NCBI GenBank assembly: GCA_963729995.1
Contig: CAVSPF010000003.1
Coordinates: 682,001-746,000, forward strand
Direction: 5' to 3'
Length of the DNA: 64,000 nucleotides
Origin: VRUE01 sp963729995
GTDB taxonomy: Bacteria; Actinomycetota; Thermoleophilia; Solirubrobacterales; 70-9
Shown here: piece by piece, positions 8,361-16,717 of the stretch
Layout: each line of letters starts with the position of its first letter
Numbering within the stretch: position 1 is the stretch's first letter
Made by a program: the position numbers and the translations under genes
Notes under the pieces: generated by a model
Told to the model about the DNA's origin: nothing
What the model saw: the letters and a program-made list of their open reading frames with translations, nothing else
The model's database searches: none

Positions 8361-9142
8361 CGACCTCGATCCACGTCTCGATCGGGCAGGTCGCGGCGAG
8401 CCTCGCCCTGGTGGCGCTCGCCGCCGCCGTCTCCCGCTGGCGCAGGGCGGACCTCGAGCGCGACATCGTGGTCGCGACGATCCGCTCCTTCGTCCAGCTC
8501 ACCGCGATCGGCTACGCGATCAAGCTGATCTTCGAGGCGAACACGATCTGGCTCGTGCTGGCGCTGCTCTCGGTGATGGTCCTGTTCGGCGCGCTCACCG
8601 CCCGCGGCCGCGCCAGGAAGGTGCCGGGCGCCTTCTGGCCCCTGCTCATCGCCCTGGCGACGGCCGGGGCGAGCACCCTGGGGCTGGTCGTCGCGCTCGG
8701 CGTATTCGAAGCGACTCCCCGCTACCTGGTTCCCGTGGGTGGGATGGTGATCGGCAACGCGATGACCGCCTCGGCGGTGGCCCTGAATCGGCTCGGCGAC
8801 GAGGTTGCCGACTCGCGCGCCCGGATCGAGGCGACGCTGGCACTCGGGGCGACCGGGCAGGAAGCCGCGGCGCCGATCGTGCGCCGCGCCCTGCGCTCCG
8901 GGATGATCACCCTCATCGACTCGACCAAGACGACCGGGCTGATCTTCTTCCCGGGGACGATGGTGGGGATGCTGCTGGCCGGCGCCAACCCGACCGACGC
9001 GGTTCGCCTGCAGCTGATCCTCCTCTACGCGCTGCTCGGCAGCGTCGCAATCGCCGCCCTGGTCGCGACGACCCTCGCCTACCGCAACTTCTTCACCCCC
9101 GCGCAGCAGCTGCGCGAGCTGGAGGATGAGGCGCCGGCCTAG
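8357..9142 (+). CDS. UPF0014 membrane permease, FetB (YbbM)-like
   Basis: Polytopic membrane partner of the preceding ATPase; 261 residues with about six to seven hydrophobic helices and the family signature GGMVIGNAMTA plus the cytoplasmic segment ATLALGATGQEA, followed by GMITLIDSTKTTGLIFFPG. Its TAG stop codon is part of the CTAG target of the adjacent IS481-type element; because the target is duplicated, the gene end is intact. Confidence 0.88.
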   Translation: MTTSIHVSIGQVAASLALVALAAAVSRWRRADLERDIVVATIRSFVQLTAIGYAIKLIFEANTIWLVLALLSVMVLFGALTARGRARKVPGAFWPLLIALATAGASTLGLVVALGVFEATPRYLVPVGGMVIGNAMTASAVALNRLGDEVADSRARIEATLALGATGQEAAAPIVRRALRSGMITLIDSTKTTGLIFFPGTMVGMLLAGANPTDAVRLQLILLYALLGSVAIAALVATTLAYRNFFTPAQQLRELEDEAPA

Positions 9143-10220
9143 GTGTAGTTCCTAAGCACGTTGTTCATCCGGACCTCCTTGGAGGCTGGGGGTGTCGAGC
9201 CACCCAGACCCAAGGAGGAAACCGGATGAAGCTGCACGCTAACGCGCCCCTCGGCCCGAAGGGCAGGGCAGTTATGGCCCGCCGCGTCGTCGAGGACGGG
9301 CTCACGCTCACGGAGGCGGCCGAGGCCGCCGGAGTGAGCGTGAGGACGGCGGGCAAGTGGTCCCGCCGCTACCGCGCCGAAGGAAGGCGGGCCTGCTCGA
9401 TCGCAGCTCGGCTCCCCGCACCGTCCACAACGCCACCCCGCCCGATCGCATCGAGGCGATCGCGGCCCTGCGCCGGCTGCGGCTCACCGGCCCCGAGATC
9501 GCCGAGGCCCTGGAGATGGCGACCTCGACCGTCTCGACGGTCTTGAAGAGGATCGGCCTGGGCAAGCTCTCCCGCCTGGAGCCCCCCGAGCCGATCCGCC
9601 GCTACGAGCGCTCCCGCCCCGGCGAGCTGATCCACATCGACGTCAAGAAGCTGGGCCGGATCGGCCCCCACGGCGCCGGTCACCAGGCGCTTGGTCGCAA
9701 CTGGGCCAAGGTCGGGCGATCGAGCACCGACGCAGCCGGGGTGCGACGGATGCAGACCGGCTGGGAGCGGGTGCACGTCTGCGTCGACGACGCCACCCGC
9801 CTCGCCTACGTCGAGGTTCTCCCCGACGAGAAGGCGATCACCGCGATCGGCTTCCTGAAGCGGGCGATCGGCTTCTACCGCTCTCACGGGATCACCGTCG
9901 AGCAGCTGATGACCGACAACGGCTCCGCCTATCGCTCCGCTGCTCACGCCCTTGCCTGCCGGCGGTTGGGGATCAAGCACATCCGCACCCGGCCCTACAG
10001 GCCCCAGACCAACGGCAAGGCAGAGCGCTTCATTCGCACGATGCTGCGCGAGTGGGCCTACGCCGCCGTCTACGGCAGCTCGCCCGATAGGGCCGCGGCC
10101 CTATCGGGCTGGTTGGAGCGCTACAACTTCAGGCGAAGACATGGCGCCCTCGGTCACCGGCCGCCGATTGCTCGGCTGCGGGAGCTGAACGGGAACAACG
10201 TGGCTGGCATCTACACCTAG
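9139..10220 (+). mobile_element. IS481-family insertion sequence with CTAG target duplication
   Basis: CTAG at 9139-9142 and 10217-10220 flanks ends that read GTGTAG inward on both sides, with further imperfect terminal similarity (CACGTTGTT near each end). IS481 is known to target NCTAGN, and both flanks read CCTAGG, matching that rule. The element sits exactly at the fetB stop and upstream of the MFS gene. It carries one transposase reading frame broken by a -1 shift. Confidence 0.88.
9226..10220 (+). pseudogene. IS481-family transposase, frameshifted
   Basis: An N-terminal helix-turn-helix part (frame from 9226, MKLHANAPLGPKGRAVMARR) and a C-terminal DDE integrase core (frame of 10220) lie in different frames. 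The junction is around 9379-9388, where RAEG should continue directly to AGLLDRSS; one base is missing relative to the family. The catalytic core looks intact (HIDVKKLG, MTDNGSAY, NGKAERFIR). IS481 members usually have a single frame, so this is probably inactive, although a programmed -1 shift cannot be ruled out. The stop is provided by the CTAG target copy. Confidence 0.8.
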
Positions 10221-10248
10221 GAGCGCTGACCACCGGCTTACACTCGGT

Positions 10249-11865
10249 TTGGTGTCTCGGCGGCAGCGCCTTACGCTGGTTGCGACGATCCTCGGCTCGA
10301 CGGTCGTCTTCCTCGACTCGACCGTGGTCAACGTGGCGCTGCCGGCGATCGGCGAAGGGCTCGACGTCGGCCTCGCCGGGCAGCAGTGGGTGGTCGAGGC
10401 CTACATGCTCTCGTTGGTCTCGCTGCTCCTGGTCGGCGGCTCGCTCGGCGACCAGTTCGGGCGCCGCCGGATGTTCGTCGCCGGCCTGGTTGGCTTCGGC
10501 GTCACCTCGATCCTCTGCGCCGTCGCCCCCTCGGCCGGGCTGCTCGTCGGCGCTCGCGCCCTGCAGGGGATCGCCGGCGCGCTGCTCGTGCCCGGCTCGC
10601 TGGCGATCGTCGCCGCCAGCTTCGAGGGCGAGTCGAGAGGGAAGGCGGTCGGCACCTGGACAGCCTGGACCGGCATCGCGACAGTGATCGGCCCGGCCGG
10701 AGGGGGCGCCCTGATTGGGGCCCTGTCGTGGCGGGCGATCTTCTGGGTCAACATCCCGCTGATCGCGCTCACCGCGGCGCTCACCCTGCACTCGGTGCGG
10801 GAGAGCCGCGACCCCGACGCCTTCCGCGGCATCGATTGGCTCGGTGCCGCTCTCTCCGCGGCAGGGCTCGGGGGCCCGGTCTTCGCCTTGATCGAGCAGC
10901 CCACCCATGGCTGGGGCGACCCGCTCGTCTGGGCGCCGCTGAGCGCCGGTGTCGGCTGCTTCGCCCTCTTCGTCGCCCACGAGGCCCGTGCCCGCCACCC
11001 GATGCTCGACCTCGCTCTGTTCAGGATCCGCAACTTCGCGGTCGCCAACCTGACCACGCTCGCCGCCTATGCCGGGCTGATCGGCGGCCTCTTCTTCATC
11101 GGCCTCTTCCTGCAGCAGATCGCCGGCTACTCGCCGCTGGAGGCCGGGCTGGCGACGACCCCGGTCTCGGTCATCCTCTTCGTCCTCTCGCCGCGCTGGG
11201 GCAAGCTGGCGTCGGGGACCGGCCCCAGGCTGCCGATGACGGTCGGGCCTATCGTCGGCGGGATCGGCCTGCTGGCGCTCCTGCGAGTCGGCGGCGGCGC
11301 CAGCTACGTCACCGACGTGCTGCCGGCGATCCTCGTCTTCGGACTAGGCCTCTCGGCGACGGTGGCGCCGCTGACGGCGACCGTCCTCGACTCGGTGCAA
11401 GAGCGCCATGTCGGCATCGCCTCCGGCGTCAACAACGGCGTTGCCCGGGTCGCCGGCCTGTTGGCGATTGCCGTCCTCGGCGCGGTCATCTCCGCGCACT
11501 TCGGCGCCGCTCTCGACTCCGAGCTGGGGCCTCGCCCACTCAGCCCGGCGGCTCAGCGGGCGGTCTCCGACGCCAAGCAGCAGCCGCTGGGCAGACCGAA
11601 GACGGCCGACCTCGCCGCCGTCGAGGCGGCCCGGGTGGGCGCCGCCGCCGCCGGCGCCTCGACCTCCGCCTTCCACCTCGGGGTCGGCATCGCCGGCCTG
11701 CTGATGATCGCCGGAGGGGCCGTCGCCGGCCTCGGCATCGTCAACCCGCGCCACCGTTTCGAGGCGGTCCCGGCGGGTGGGGCGGCCGCCGCCGGCGAGT
11801 GCGGCCACGGCGCCGATTGCGACTCCCCCCAGCTCAACCCAGCGCCCGCGGGCGACGCCGCCTGA
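10249..11865 (+). CDS. DHA2-family MFS drug/metabolite efflux transporter (14-TM)
   Basis: Proton-driven efflux permease; 538 residues with about 14 hydrophobic helices. Motif A-like GGSLGDQFGRRRMF lies between helices 2 and 3, the family motif LDSTVVNVALPAIG is in helix 1, and the antiporter motif C-like region VIGPAGGGALIGA is in helix 5. The C-terminus is a short hydrophilic Ala/Gly/Pro tail. Start taken as GTG 10249 with a TTACACT box close upstream; the IS element ends 28 bp earlier and could have altered the promoter. Substrate unknown. Followed by a two-tier palindrome. Confidence 0.88.
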   Translation: MVSRRQRLTLVATILGSTVVFLDSTVVNVALPAIGEGLDVGLAGQQWVVEAYMLSLVSLLLVGGSLGDQFGRRRMFVAGLVGFGVTSILCAVAPSAGLLVGARALQGIAGALLVPGSLAIVAASFEGESRGKAVGTWTAWTGIATVIGPAGGGALIGALSWRAIFWVNIPLIALTAALTLHSVRESRDPDAFRGIDWLGAALSAAGLGGPVFALIEQPTHGWGDPLVWAPLSAGVGCFALFVAHEARARHPMLDLALFRIRNFAVANLTTLAAYAGLIGGLFFIGLFLQQIAGYSPLEAGLATTPVSVILFVLSPRWGKLASGTGPRLPMTVGPIVGGIGLLALLRVGGGASYVTDVLPAILVFGLGLSATVAPLTATVLDSVQERHVGIASGVNNGVARVAGLLAIAVLGAVISAHFGAALDSELGPRPLSPAAQRAVSDAKQQPLGRPKTADLAAVEAARVGAAAAGASTSAFHLGVGIAGLLMIAGGAVAGLGIVNPRHRFEAVPAGGAAAAGECGHGADCDSPQLNPAPAGDAA

Positions 11866-11964
11866 GTGACAGGGATGAGGCGCCCCTCGAACGGGCGGAT
11901 ACTCAAATCGCCGGTCCAATCGGACCGGCGATTGTCCGGGCGAGGGGCGCCTCATTCCTGTCAC
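11866..11964. repeat. Two-tier 99-bp palindrome between the MFS gene and trpS
   Basis: Outer arms 11866-11889 and 11941-11964 pair over 24 bases with a single G-T; inner arms 11906-11917 and 11922-11933 are perfect over 12 bases with a 4-nt loop. It begins one base after the MFS stop and ends 5 nt before the trpS -10 box. No T-tract. Could act as a transcription barrier, but resembles the other palindromic elements in the window. Confidence 0.85.
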
Positions 11965-11969
11965 CTGAA

Positions 11970-11975
11970 TAGGCT
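11970..11975 (+). promoter_or_regulatory. -10 box for leaderless trpS
   Basis: TAGGCT ends 6 nt before the GTG at 11982. Confidence 0.5.
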
Positions 11976-11981
11976 CCGCCC

Positions 11982-12983
11982 GTGAGCGCCCCTATCATCT
12001 TCTCCGGCATCCAGCCGACCGGTCGCAAGCACCTCGGCAACTACATCGGGGCGATCCGCCAGTACGTCGAGGGGCAGGAGCGGGGCGACCCGGCGATCTA
12101 CTGCATCGTCGACCTGCACGCGGTCTCGGTCGCGTTCGATCCGCATGAGCTGCGTGAGCGGCTCTACGACACGACAGCGCTTCTCCTCGCCGCCGGCCTC
12201 GACCCGACCCGCTGCATCCTCTTCCGCCAGTCCGACGTGCGCGAGCACACCGAGCTGACCTGGCTGCTCTCCGCCGTCACCTCGCACGGCGATCTCAACC
12301 GCATGCACCAGTTCAAGGACAAGTCGGCCAAGCAGCGCGAGCTGGTCTCGGCGGCGCTGTTCTTCTACCCGGTCCTGATGGCGGCCGACGTGCTCGCCTA
12401 CCGCGCCACCGAGGTCCCGGTCGGGGACGACCAGCGCCAGCACGTCGAGCTGATGCGCGAGATCGCGCGCCGCTTCAACGAGCGCTTCGGCGGCGAGGCG
12501 CTGGTCGTGCCAGAGCTGCTGATCCCCGAGGTCGGCGCCCGGATCATGGACCTGCAGGAGCCGGAGAGCAAGATGTCGACCTCCAACGCAAGCGAGGCGG
12601 GCACCGTCTACGTCCTCGACGAGCCCGAGGCGATCCGCAAGAAGCTCGGCAGCGCCGTCACCGACTCCGGCCGCGAGGTCCGCCGCGCCCCCGACAAGGC
12701 CGGGGTCACCAACCTGATCGACATCCTCGCCGCCGCCCGCGGCATCGACCAGGCGCAGGTCGAGGCCGAGTTCGAGGGCGCCGGCTACGGCGACTTCAAG
12801 CAGGCGGTTGCCGACGCCGTGGTCGAGCTGCTGGCGCCTGTGCGCGAGGGCTACGCGGAGCTGCGGCCCGACGAGGCTGCCCTGGAGGAGGTCCTCGCCG
12901 CCGGCGCCGAGAAGGCGCGCTCGATCGCCTCGCGCACCGTCGCCGAGGTCCGCGACCGCATGGGCATCGGCGCGCCGCGTTAA
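11982..12983 (+). CDS. trpS: Tryptophanyl-tRNA synthetase
   Basis: Class I synthetase charging tRNA-Trp. The 333 residues begin with FSGIQPTGRKHLGNYIGA, containing the HIGH-type motif, and carry the KMSTS loop at residues 197-201 (ESKMSTSNAS). Length matches the bacterial TrpRS family. Leaderless-type start (GTG 11982). It stands alone upstream of scpA with a 9-nt gap; no T-box was recognised before it. Confidence 0.96.
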   Translation: MSAPIIFSGIQPTGRKHLGNYIGAIRQYVEGQERGDPAIYCIVDLHAVSVAFDPHELRERLYDTTALLLAAGLDPTRCILFRQSDVREHTELTWLLSAVTSHGDLNRMHQFKDKSAKQRELVSAALFFYPVLMAADVLAYRATEVPVGDDQRQHVELMREIARRFNERFGGEALVVPELLIPEVGARIMDLQEPESKMSTSNASEAGTVYVLDEPEAIRKKLGSAVTDSGREVRRAPDKAGVTNLIDILAAARGIDQAQVEAEFEGAGYGDFKQAVADAVVELLAPVREGYAELRPDEAALEEVLAAGAEKARSIASRTVAEVRDRMGIGAPR

Positions 12984-12986
12984 CTT
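12981..12986 (+). promoter_or_regulatory. -10 box for leaderless scpA
   Basis: TAACTT overlaps the trpS stop codon and ends 6 nt before the scpA GTG at 12993. Confidence 0.45.
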
Positions 12987-12992
12987 GGGCTC

Positions 12993-13721
12993 GTGACCGT
13001 CGCGGTGCTGGATCTCGAGCTCGACGTCTTCGCCGGGCCCTTCGACCTCTTGATGGCGGTCGTGCTGCGCGAGGAGGTCGACCTGCTGGAGGTCGAGCTG
13101 GGTGAGGTGGTCGTCGCCTACGTCGAGCATCTGGAGCGCGAGGGCGAGCTGGAGCTGGACGTCGCGACCGAGTTCCTCGTCCTGATCGCGGCGCTGCTGG
13201 AGCTGAAGTCGCGGCTGTTGCTGCCGGGTGCGGAGGATGAGCTGGAGGAGCTCGGTCCCGAGGAGGCGGTCGAGGAGCTGCTGGCGCGGCTGCTCGAGTA
13301 CCGCCGCTACCGCGACGCGGCGGCGATGCTGACGGCGCGCTTCGAAGCTGAGCGCGGCTACCTGTACCGGTCTGCGCCGCTGCCTCCCGAGCTGCGCCGC
13401 ATTGCCCTCGATGCCGCCAAAGCCGCCTACGAGCCGGAGCAGCTCGGCGCGGCGCTGGGGGACCTGCTCACGGCCCCGCCGCCTCTCGACATCAGTCACA
13501 TCCGGCCGACGGTCTCGCTGGAAAAGCGGCTGCGCGCTCTGCGCGATGCCCTCGCGGGCCGTTCCAGCATCGATTTCGACGAGCAGTTTGGCGGCGAGGA
13601 CCGGCTCACCCAGGCGGTTACCCTGTTTGCCCTCCTGGAGCTGTACAGAAAGGGCGAGGTGACCTGGAGGCAGCGCAAGCCGCTCGGCCCGATCGAGATT
13701 CTCAGACGGGAGGGAGGATGA
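12993..13721 (+). CDS. scpA: Segregation and condensation protein A (kleisin)
   Basis: Kleisin subunit that bridges the SMC heads in the bacterial condensin. The 242 residues show the N-terminal FAGPFDLLMAVVLREEVDLLEV signature region, LELKSRLLLP in the helical domain, and a C-terminal winged-helix ending RRKPLGPIEI-like. Its presence matters because the smc gene at 48373 appears to lack a hinge. Followed by a palindromic element and then scpB. Confidence 0.93.
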   Translation: MTVAVLDLELDVFAGPFDLLMAVVLREEVDLLEVELGEVVVAYVEHLEREGELELDVATEFLVLIAALLELKSRLLLPGAEDELEELGPEEAVEELLARLLEYRRYRDAAAMLTARFEAERGYLYRSAPLPPELRRIALDAAKAAYEPEQLGAALGDLLTAPPPLDISHIRPTVSLEKRLRALRDALAGRSSIDFDEQFGGEDRLTQAVTLFALLELYRKGEVTWRQRKPLGPIEILRREGG

Positions 13722-13726
13722 CCTTG

Positions 13727-13767
13727 CGGTGCTCCTTTTGTCCCCTATTCGTACATAAAGAGCACCG
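13727..13767 (-). repeat. Palindromic element, core family 1, copy 2 (scpA-scpB gap)
   Basis: Arms CGGTGCTC and GAGCACCG enclose, on the minus strand, the core TTATGTACGAATAGGGG. On that strand 33 of 37 bases match the copy inside ribD (36040-36090). It occupies nearly all of the gap between scpA and scpB. Confidence 0.85.
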
Positions 13768-13779
13768 GAGGGTGGAGGG

Positions 13780-14352
13780 ATGAGCGATCTCGCGCGCACG
13801 ATCGAGGCCCTGCTGTTTCTGTCGCCGCAGCCGGTGAGCGTCGCCGATCTCGCCGAGGCCACGGAGGCCACCGAAGGCCAGGTCGCGGAGGCGATCGACG
13901 TGCTGCGCGAAGATCTCGCCGAGGGCAGCCGTGGGATCGTGCTGCGCGAGGTCGCCGGCGGCCTGGCGCTGGCGAGCGACCCCGACAGCGAGGCGGCGGC
14001 GCGGCGGCTGCTCGCCAAGCCGCGGACGCCGCCGCTCACCCAGGCGCAGGCTGAGACCCTCGCGATCGTCGCCTACCTGCAGCCGGTGTCGCGGCCGGAG
14101 GTGGCGCGCATCCGCGGCGTCTCCTCGGAGTCCGCGGTGCAGACGCTGGCCGAGCGGGGCCTGGTGGAGGAGTCGGGCCGCTCGCGCTTCGGCGCCGCCC
14201 TCTTCAAGACGACGGAGCTGTTCGAGAGGCTGTTCGGCCTCTCGAGCCTCGACCAGCTGCCGGACCCGTCGCGCTTCGACCCGACCCCGGAGGACGAGCG
14301 CGAGCTGCGCGAGCGGCTCGTGAAGGCGGGGGAGCAGCGGGCCGAGCCGTGA
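13780..14352 (+). CDS. scpB: Segregation and condensation protein B
   Basis: Winged-helix dimer partner of ScpA in the SMC-ScpAB complex. The 190 residues start MSDLARTIEALLFLSPQPVS, with two winged-helix domains and the motif TLAIVAYLQPVSRPEVARIRG shared by the family. A GGAGGG ribosome binding site precedes the ATG. The next gene, rluB, is the usual neighbour; a 133-bp multi-hairpin separates them. Confidence 0.93.
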   Translation: MSDLARTIEALLFLSPQPVSVADLAEATEATEGQVAEAIDVLREDLAEGSRGIVLREVAGGLALASDPDSEAAARRLLAKPRTPPLTQAQAETLAIVAYLQPVSRPEVARIRGVSSESAVQTLAERGLVEESGRSRFGAALFKTTELFERLFGLSSLDQLPDPSRFDPTPEDERELRERLVKAGEQRAEP

Positions 14353-14355
14353 TGG

Positions 14356-14488
14356 GGAGGAGAGGGGGCCAGCCCCGGCTACGCCTAGGCCCCGCCTGCG
14401 GCGGGGCCGATCTCGAGCGCCCTGCGGGCGCAGGAACCACTCCGCGGTGCCGGGGGGAGGCTAGGCCGGGGCTGGCCCCCTCTCCTCC
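14356..14488. repeat. Multibranched palindrome between scpB and rluB
   Basis: Outer 24-bp perfect arms (14356-14379 with 14465-14488) enclose at least two perfect inner hairpins: 14388-14396 with 14400-14408 (9 bp, 3-nt loop) and 14417-14431 (6 bp, 3-nt loop). The architecture resembles the element after rpmB. It may be a structured RNA or a non-autonomous mobile element; its right arm ends 6 nt before the rluB GTG. Confidence 0.85.
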
Positions 14489-14494
14489 TGCGTC

Positions 14495-15190
14495 GTGAGG
14501 CTCGCCAAGTTTCTTGCCCACGGCGGAGTCGCCTCGCGGCGGAAAGCCGAGCTGATCATCGCCAGGGGGAGGGTCACGGTGGGCGGCGAGGTCGTCACCG
14601 ACCCGGCGCTGGATGTCAGCGACGAAGACGACGTGCGGATCGACGGCAGCCCCGTCGCGTCGGAGCCGCGCGAGGTCTGGGCGGTCAACAAGCCGGCCGG
14701 GGTCGTCTCCACCGCGCGTGAGCCCGGCAGGCGCCCGGCCGTCGTCAGCCTGGTGCGCACCAACGCCCGCCTCTACCCGGTTGGCCGGCTGGACGCCGAC
14801 TCGACCGGCCTGCTGCTGCTCACCAACGACGGCGAGCTGGCGAACCGGCTCACGCATCCTCGTTACGAAGTCGCGAAGACCTACCGTGCCGTGCTGCGCC
14901 GCGCGCCCTCCGAGGACGACCTGCGGCGGCTGGCGCGGGGGGTGGAGCTGGACGACGGCCCGACCGCGCCGGCCGGCGTGCGGCGCCTGGGCGCCCGGGA
15001 GATCGAGCTCGTGCTGCGCGAGGGGCGCAACCGCCAGATTCGCCGCATGGCCGAGGCCGTGGGCAACGAGGTGGTCGCACTGCGCCGCGTGCGCTTCGGC
15101 TCGATCGGGCTGGGGAGCCTGGCGGAGGGGGAGGCCCGCCGCCTCGGCGACGACGAGGTCGCCGTCCTCTGGGAAGATGCCCAGCGGTGA
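14495..15190 (+). CDS. rluB: Pseudouridine synthase, RluB/RsuA family
   Basis: Isomerises a uridine in ribosomal RNA, by family most likely in the 23S peptidyl-transferase region. The 231-residue protein has an N-terminal S4 RNA-binding domain (RLAKFLAHGGVASRRKAE) and the catalytic motif GRLDADSTGLLLLTNDGE with the active-site Asp, then the RNRQIRRM segment. GTG start at 14495. Overlaps aroH by GTGA. Confidence 0.93.
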   Translation: MRLAKFLAHGGVASRRKAELIIARGRVTVGGEVVTDPALDVSDEDDVRIDGSPVASEPREVWAVNKPAGVVSTAREPGRRPAVVSLVRTNARLYPVGRLDADSTGLLLLTNDGELANRLTHPRYEVAKTYRAVLRRAPSEDDLRRLARGVELDDGPTAPAGVRRLGAREIELVLREGRNRQIRRMAEAVGNEVVALRRVRFGSIGLGSLAEGEARRLGDDEVAVLWEDAQR

Positions 15191-15585
15191 GCGGGAACGC
15201 GGGCGAACAGACTGCCGGGCAGCGGCTCTTCGCGGTGCGGGGCGCCGCTCAGGCAGAGGCCAACGACGCGGCTGCGATCCTCGCCGCGACGACCGAGCTG
15301 ATGCGTGAGCTGCTCGAGCGCAACGGCCTCGCGCCGGAGTCGCTGGTCAGCTGCCTGTTCACGACCACAGACGACCTCGACGCCGAGTTCCCGGCGGTCG
15401 CCGCCCGCAGCCTCGGGCTCGAGTCTGTGCCGCTGCTCTGCTGCCGGGAGATCCCGGTGCCCGGCTCGATGGAGCGGGTGATCCGGGCGATGGTCCACTA
15501 CTACGCGCCGGTCGGTCACAGCCCGGCCCATGCCTACCTGGGCGCCACTCAGAAGCTGCGCTCCGACCTCCACGCCGCGCAGTAG
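15187..15585 (+). CDS. aroH: Chorismate mutase, AroH class
   Basis: Converts chorismate to prephenate, the entry to phenylalanine and tyrosine. The 132-residue length and sequence fit the monofunctional AroH trimer class: N-terminal RLFAVRGAAQAEANDA, the SCLFTTTDDLDAEFPA strand and the C-terminal VGHSPAHAYLGATQKLR. The start GTG overlaps the rluB stop. Downstream genes hisC, aroF, tyrA and aroA complete an aromatic cluster. Confidence 0.92.
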   Translation: MSGNAGEQTAGQRLFAVRGAAQAEANDAAAILAATTELMRELLERNGLAPESLVSCLFTTTDDLDAEFPAVAARSLGLESVPLLCCREIPVPGSMERVIRAMVHYYAPVGHSPAHAYLGATQKLRSDLHAAQ

Positions 15586-15622
15586 CTGCCCTTCCCGGGC
15601 CGCGTCGGCGACAATGGGCCCC

Positions 15623-16717
15623 ATGACCGTCACCTTCGCGGAGAAGCTCGCCCGTATGCCGGGCTACCAGGCCGGCGTGCCGGCCGGGCAGACGCCCGAG
15701 GCTGTTGCAGCCGGCGGCATCGCGCAGCTCGCCTCCAACGAGTCGCCGTTCCCGCCGCACCCGAAGGTCGTCGAGGCGATCGAGCGGGTAGCGGGGGCGA
15801 TGAACCGCTACCCGGACCCCGGCGCGACCCTGCTGCGCCGTCGCATCGCGGAGCGCTACGAGACCGAGCCGGGGCGGATCGCGGTGGGCAACGGCTCCTG
15901 CGAGATCCTGCTCGCCGCCGCCGAGGCGCTCTGCGAGCCGGGCGCCGAGATCGTCTACGCCTGGCCGGCCTTCTCGATGTACCCGCACCTGGCGGCGCTG
16001 ACGGGGGCGCGCGAGGTCCGCGTGCCGCTCGGCGAGGGCGAGGCCCACGACCTCGACGCGATGGCGGCCGAGGTCACCGCTGCGACCCAGCTCGTCCTTG
16101 TCTGCAACCCGAACAACCCGACCGGCACCCACCTGCCGGTGGCGGAGATCGCCGCCTTCTGCGAGCGGCTGCCGGCCCACGTGACGATCGCCCTCGACGA
16201 GGCCTACGTCGAGTTCCAGACGAACGACGACCCCGACGCGACCGTCGACCTGCTGGCCGAGTTTCCCAACCTGGTCGTCCTGCGCACCTTCAGCAAGGTC
16301 TACGGGCTGGCCGGGCTGCGGGTCGGCTTCGCGATCGGCTCGGCCGGGTTCCGCGCCGCCGTCGATGCGGTGCGCCAGCCGTTCAGCGTCAACGCTCTTG
16401 CCCAGGCCGCCGCGGCCGAGGCGATCCTGCACTCCGACGACGTGACGCGAAGGGTCGAGAGCACTGTCGTGGAGCGGATCCGAGTCGAGGAGGCGCTGGG
16501 CGAGATGGGCCTGGCAACCGCCGAGACGCAGGCCAACTTCTCCTGGATCGACCTCGGAGAGGCTGACGAGGAGACGGTCGTGGCGGGCCTTGCCGAGCGC
16601 TTGATCGCGGTCCGCCCGGGTGCCGCCCTCGGCGATCCCGGCCACATCCGCGTGACCTACGGCGCGCCCGCCGAGAACGACCGCTTCCTGGCCGCCCTCG
16701 CCGAGCTGCGCAGTTGA
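15623..16717 (+). CDS. hisC: Histidinol-phosphate/aromatic aminotransferase
   Basis: PLP-dependent class I/II aminotransferase of the HisC family; 364 residues with LASNESPFPPHPKV, VCNPNNPTGT, the DEAYVEF segment and the PLP lysine in FSKVYGLAGLRVGF. Between aroH and aroF its likely role is transamination of prephenate or phenylpyruvate as well as, or instead of, histidinol phosphate; homology alone cannot separate these. ATG 15623 is chosen over an upstream in-frame codon because it matches the family N-terminus and has a GACAAT box 7 nt above. Confidence 0.88.
   Translation: MTVTFAEKLARMPGYQAGVPAGQTPEAVAAGGIAQLASNESPFPPHPKVVEAIERVAGAMNRYPDPGATLLRRRIAERYETEPGRIAVGNGSCEILLAAAEALCEPGAEIVYAWPAFSMYPHLAALTGAREVRVPLGEGEAHDLDAMAAEVTAATQLVLVCNPNNPTGTHLPVAEIAAFCERLPAHVTIALDEAYVEFQTNDDPDATVDLLAEFPNLVVLRTFSKVYGLAGLRVGFAIGSAGFRAAVDAVRQPFSVNALAQAAAAEAILHSDDVTRRVESTVVERIRVEEALGEMGLATAETQANFSWIDLGEADEETVVAGLAERLIAVRPGAALGDPGHIRVTYGAPAENDRFLAALAELRS

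Noticed and set aside
11961..14039. 692-residue minus-strand frame opposite trpS, scpA and scpB
   Set aside because: Shadow of three well-identified plus-strand genes; no domain recognisable.
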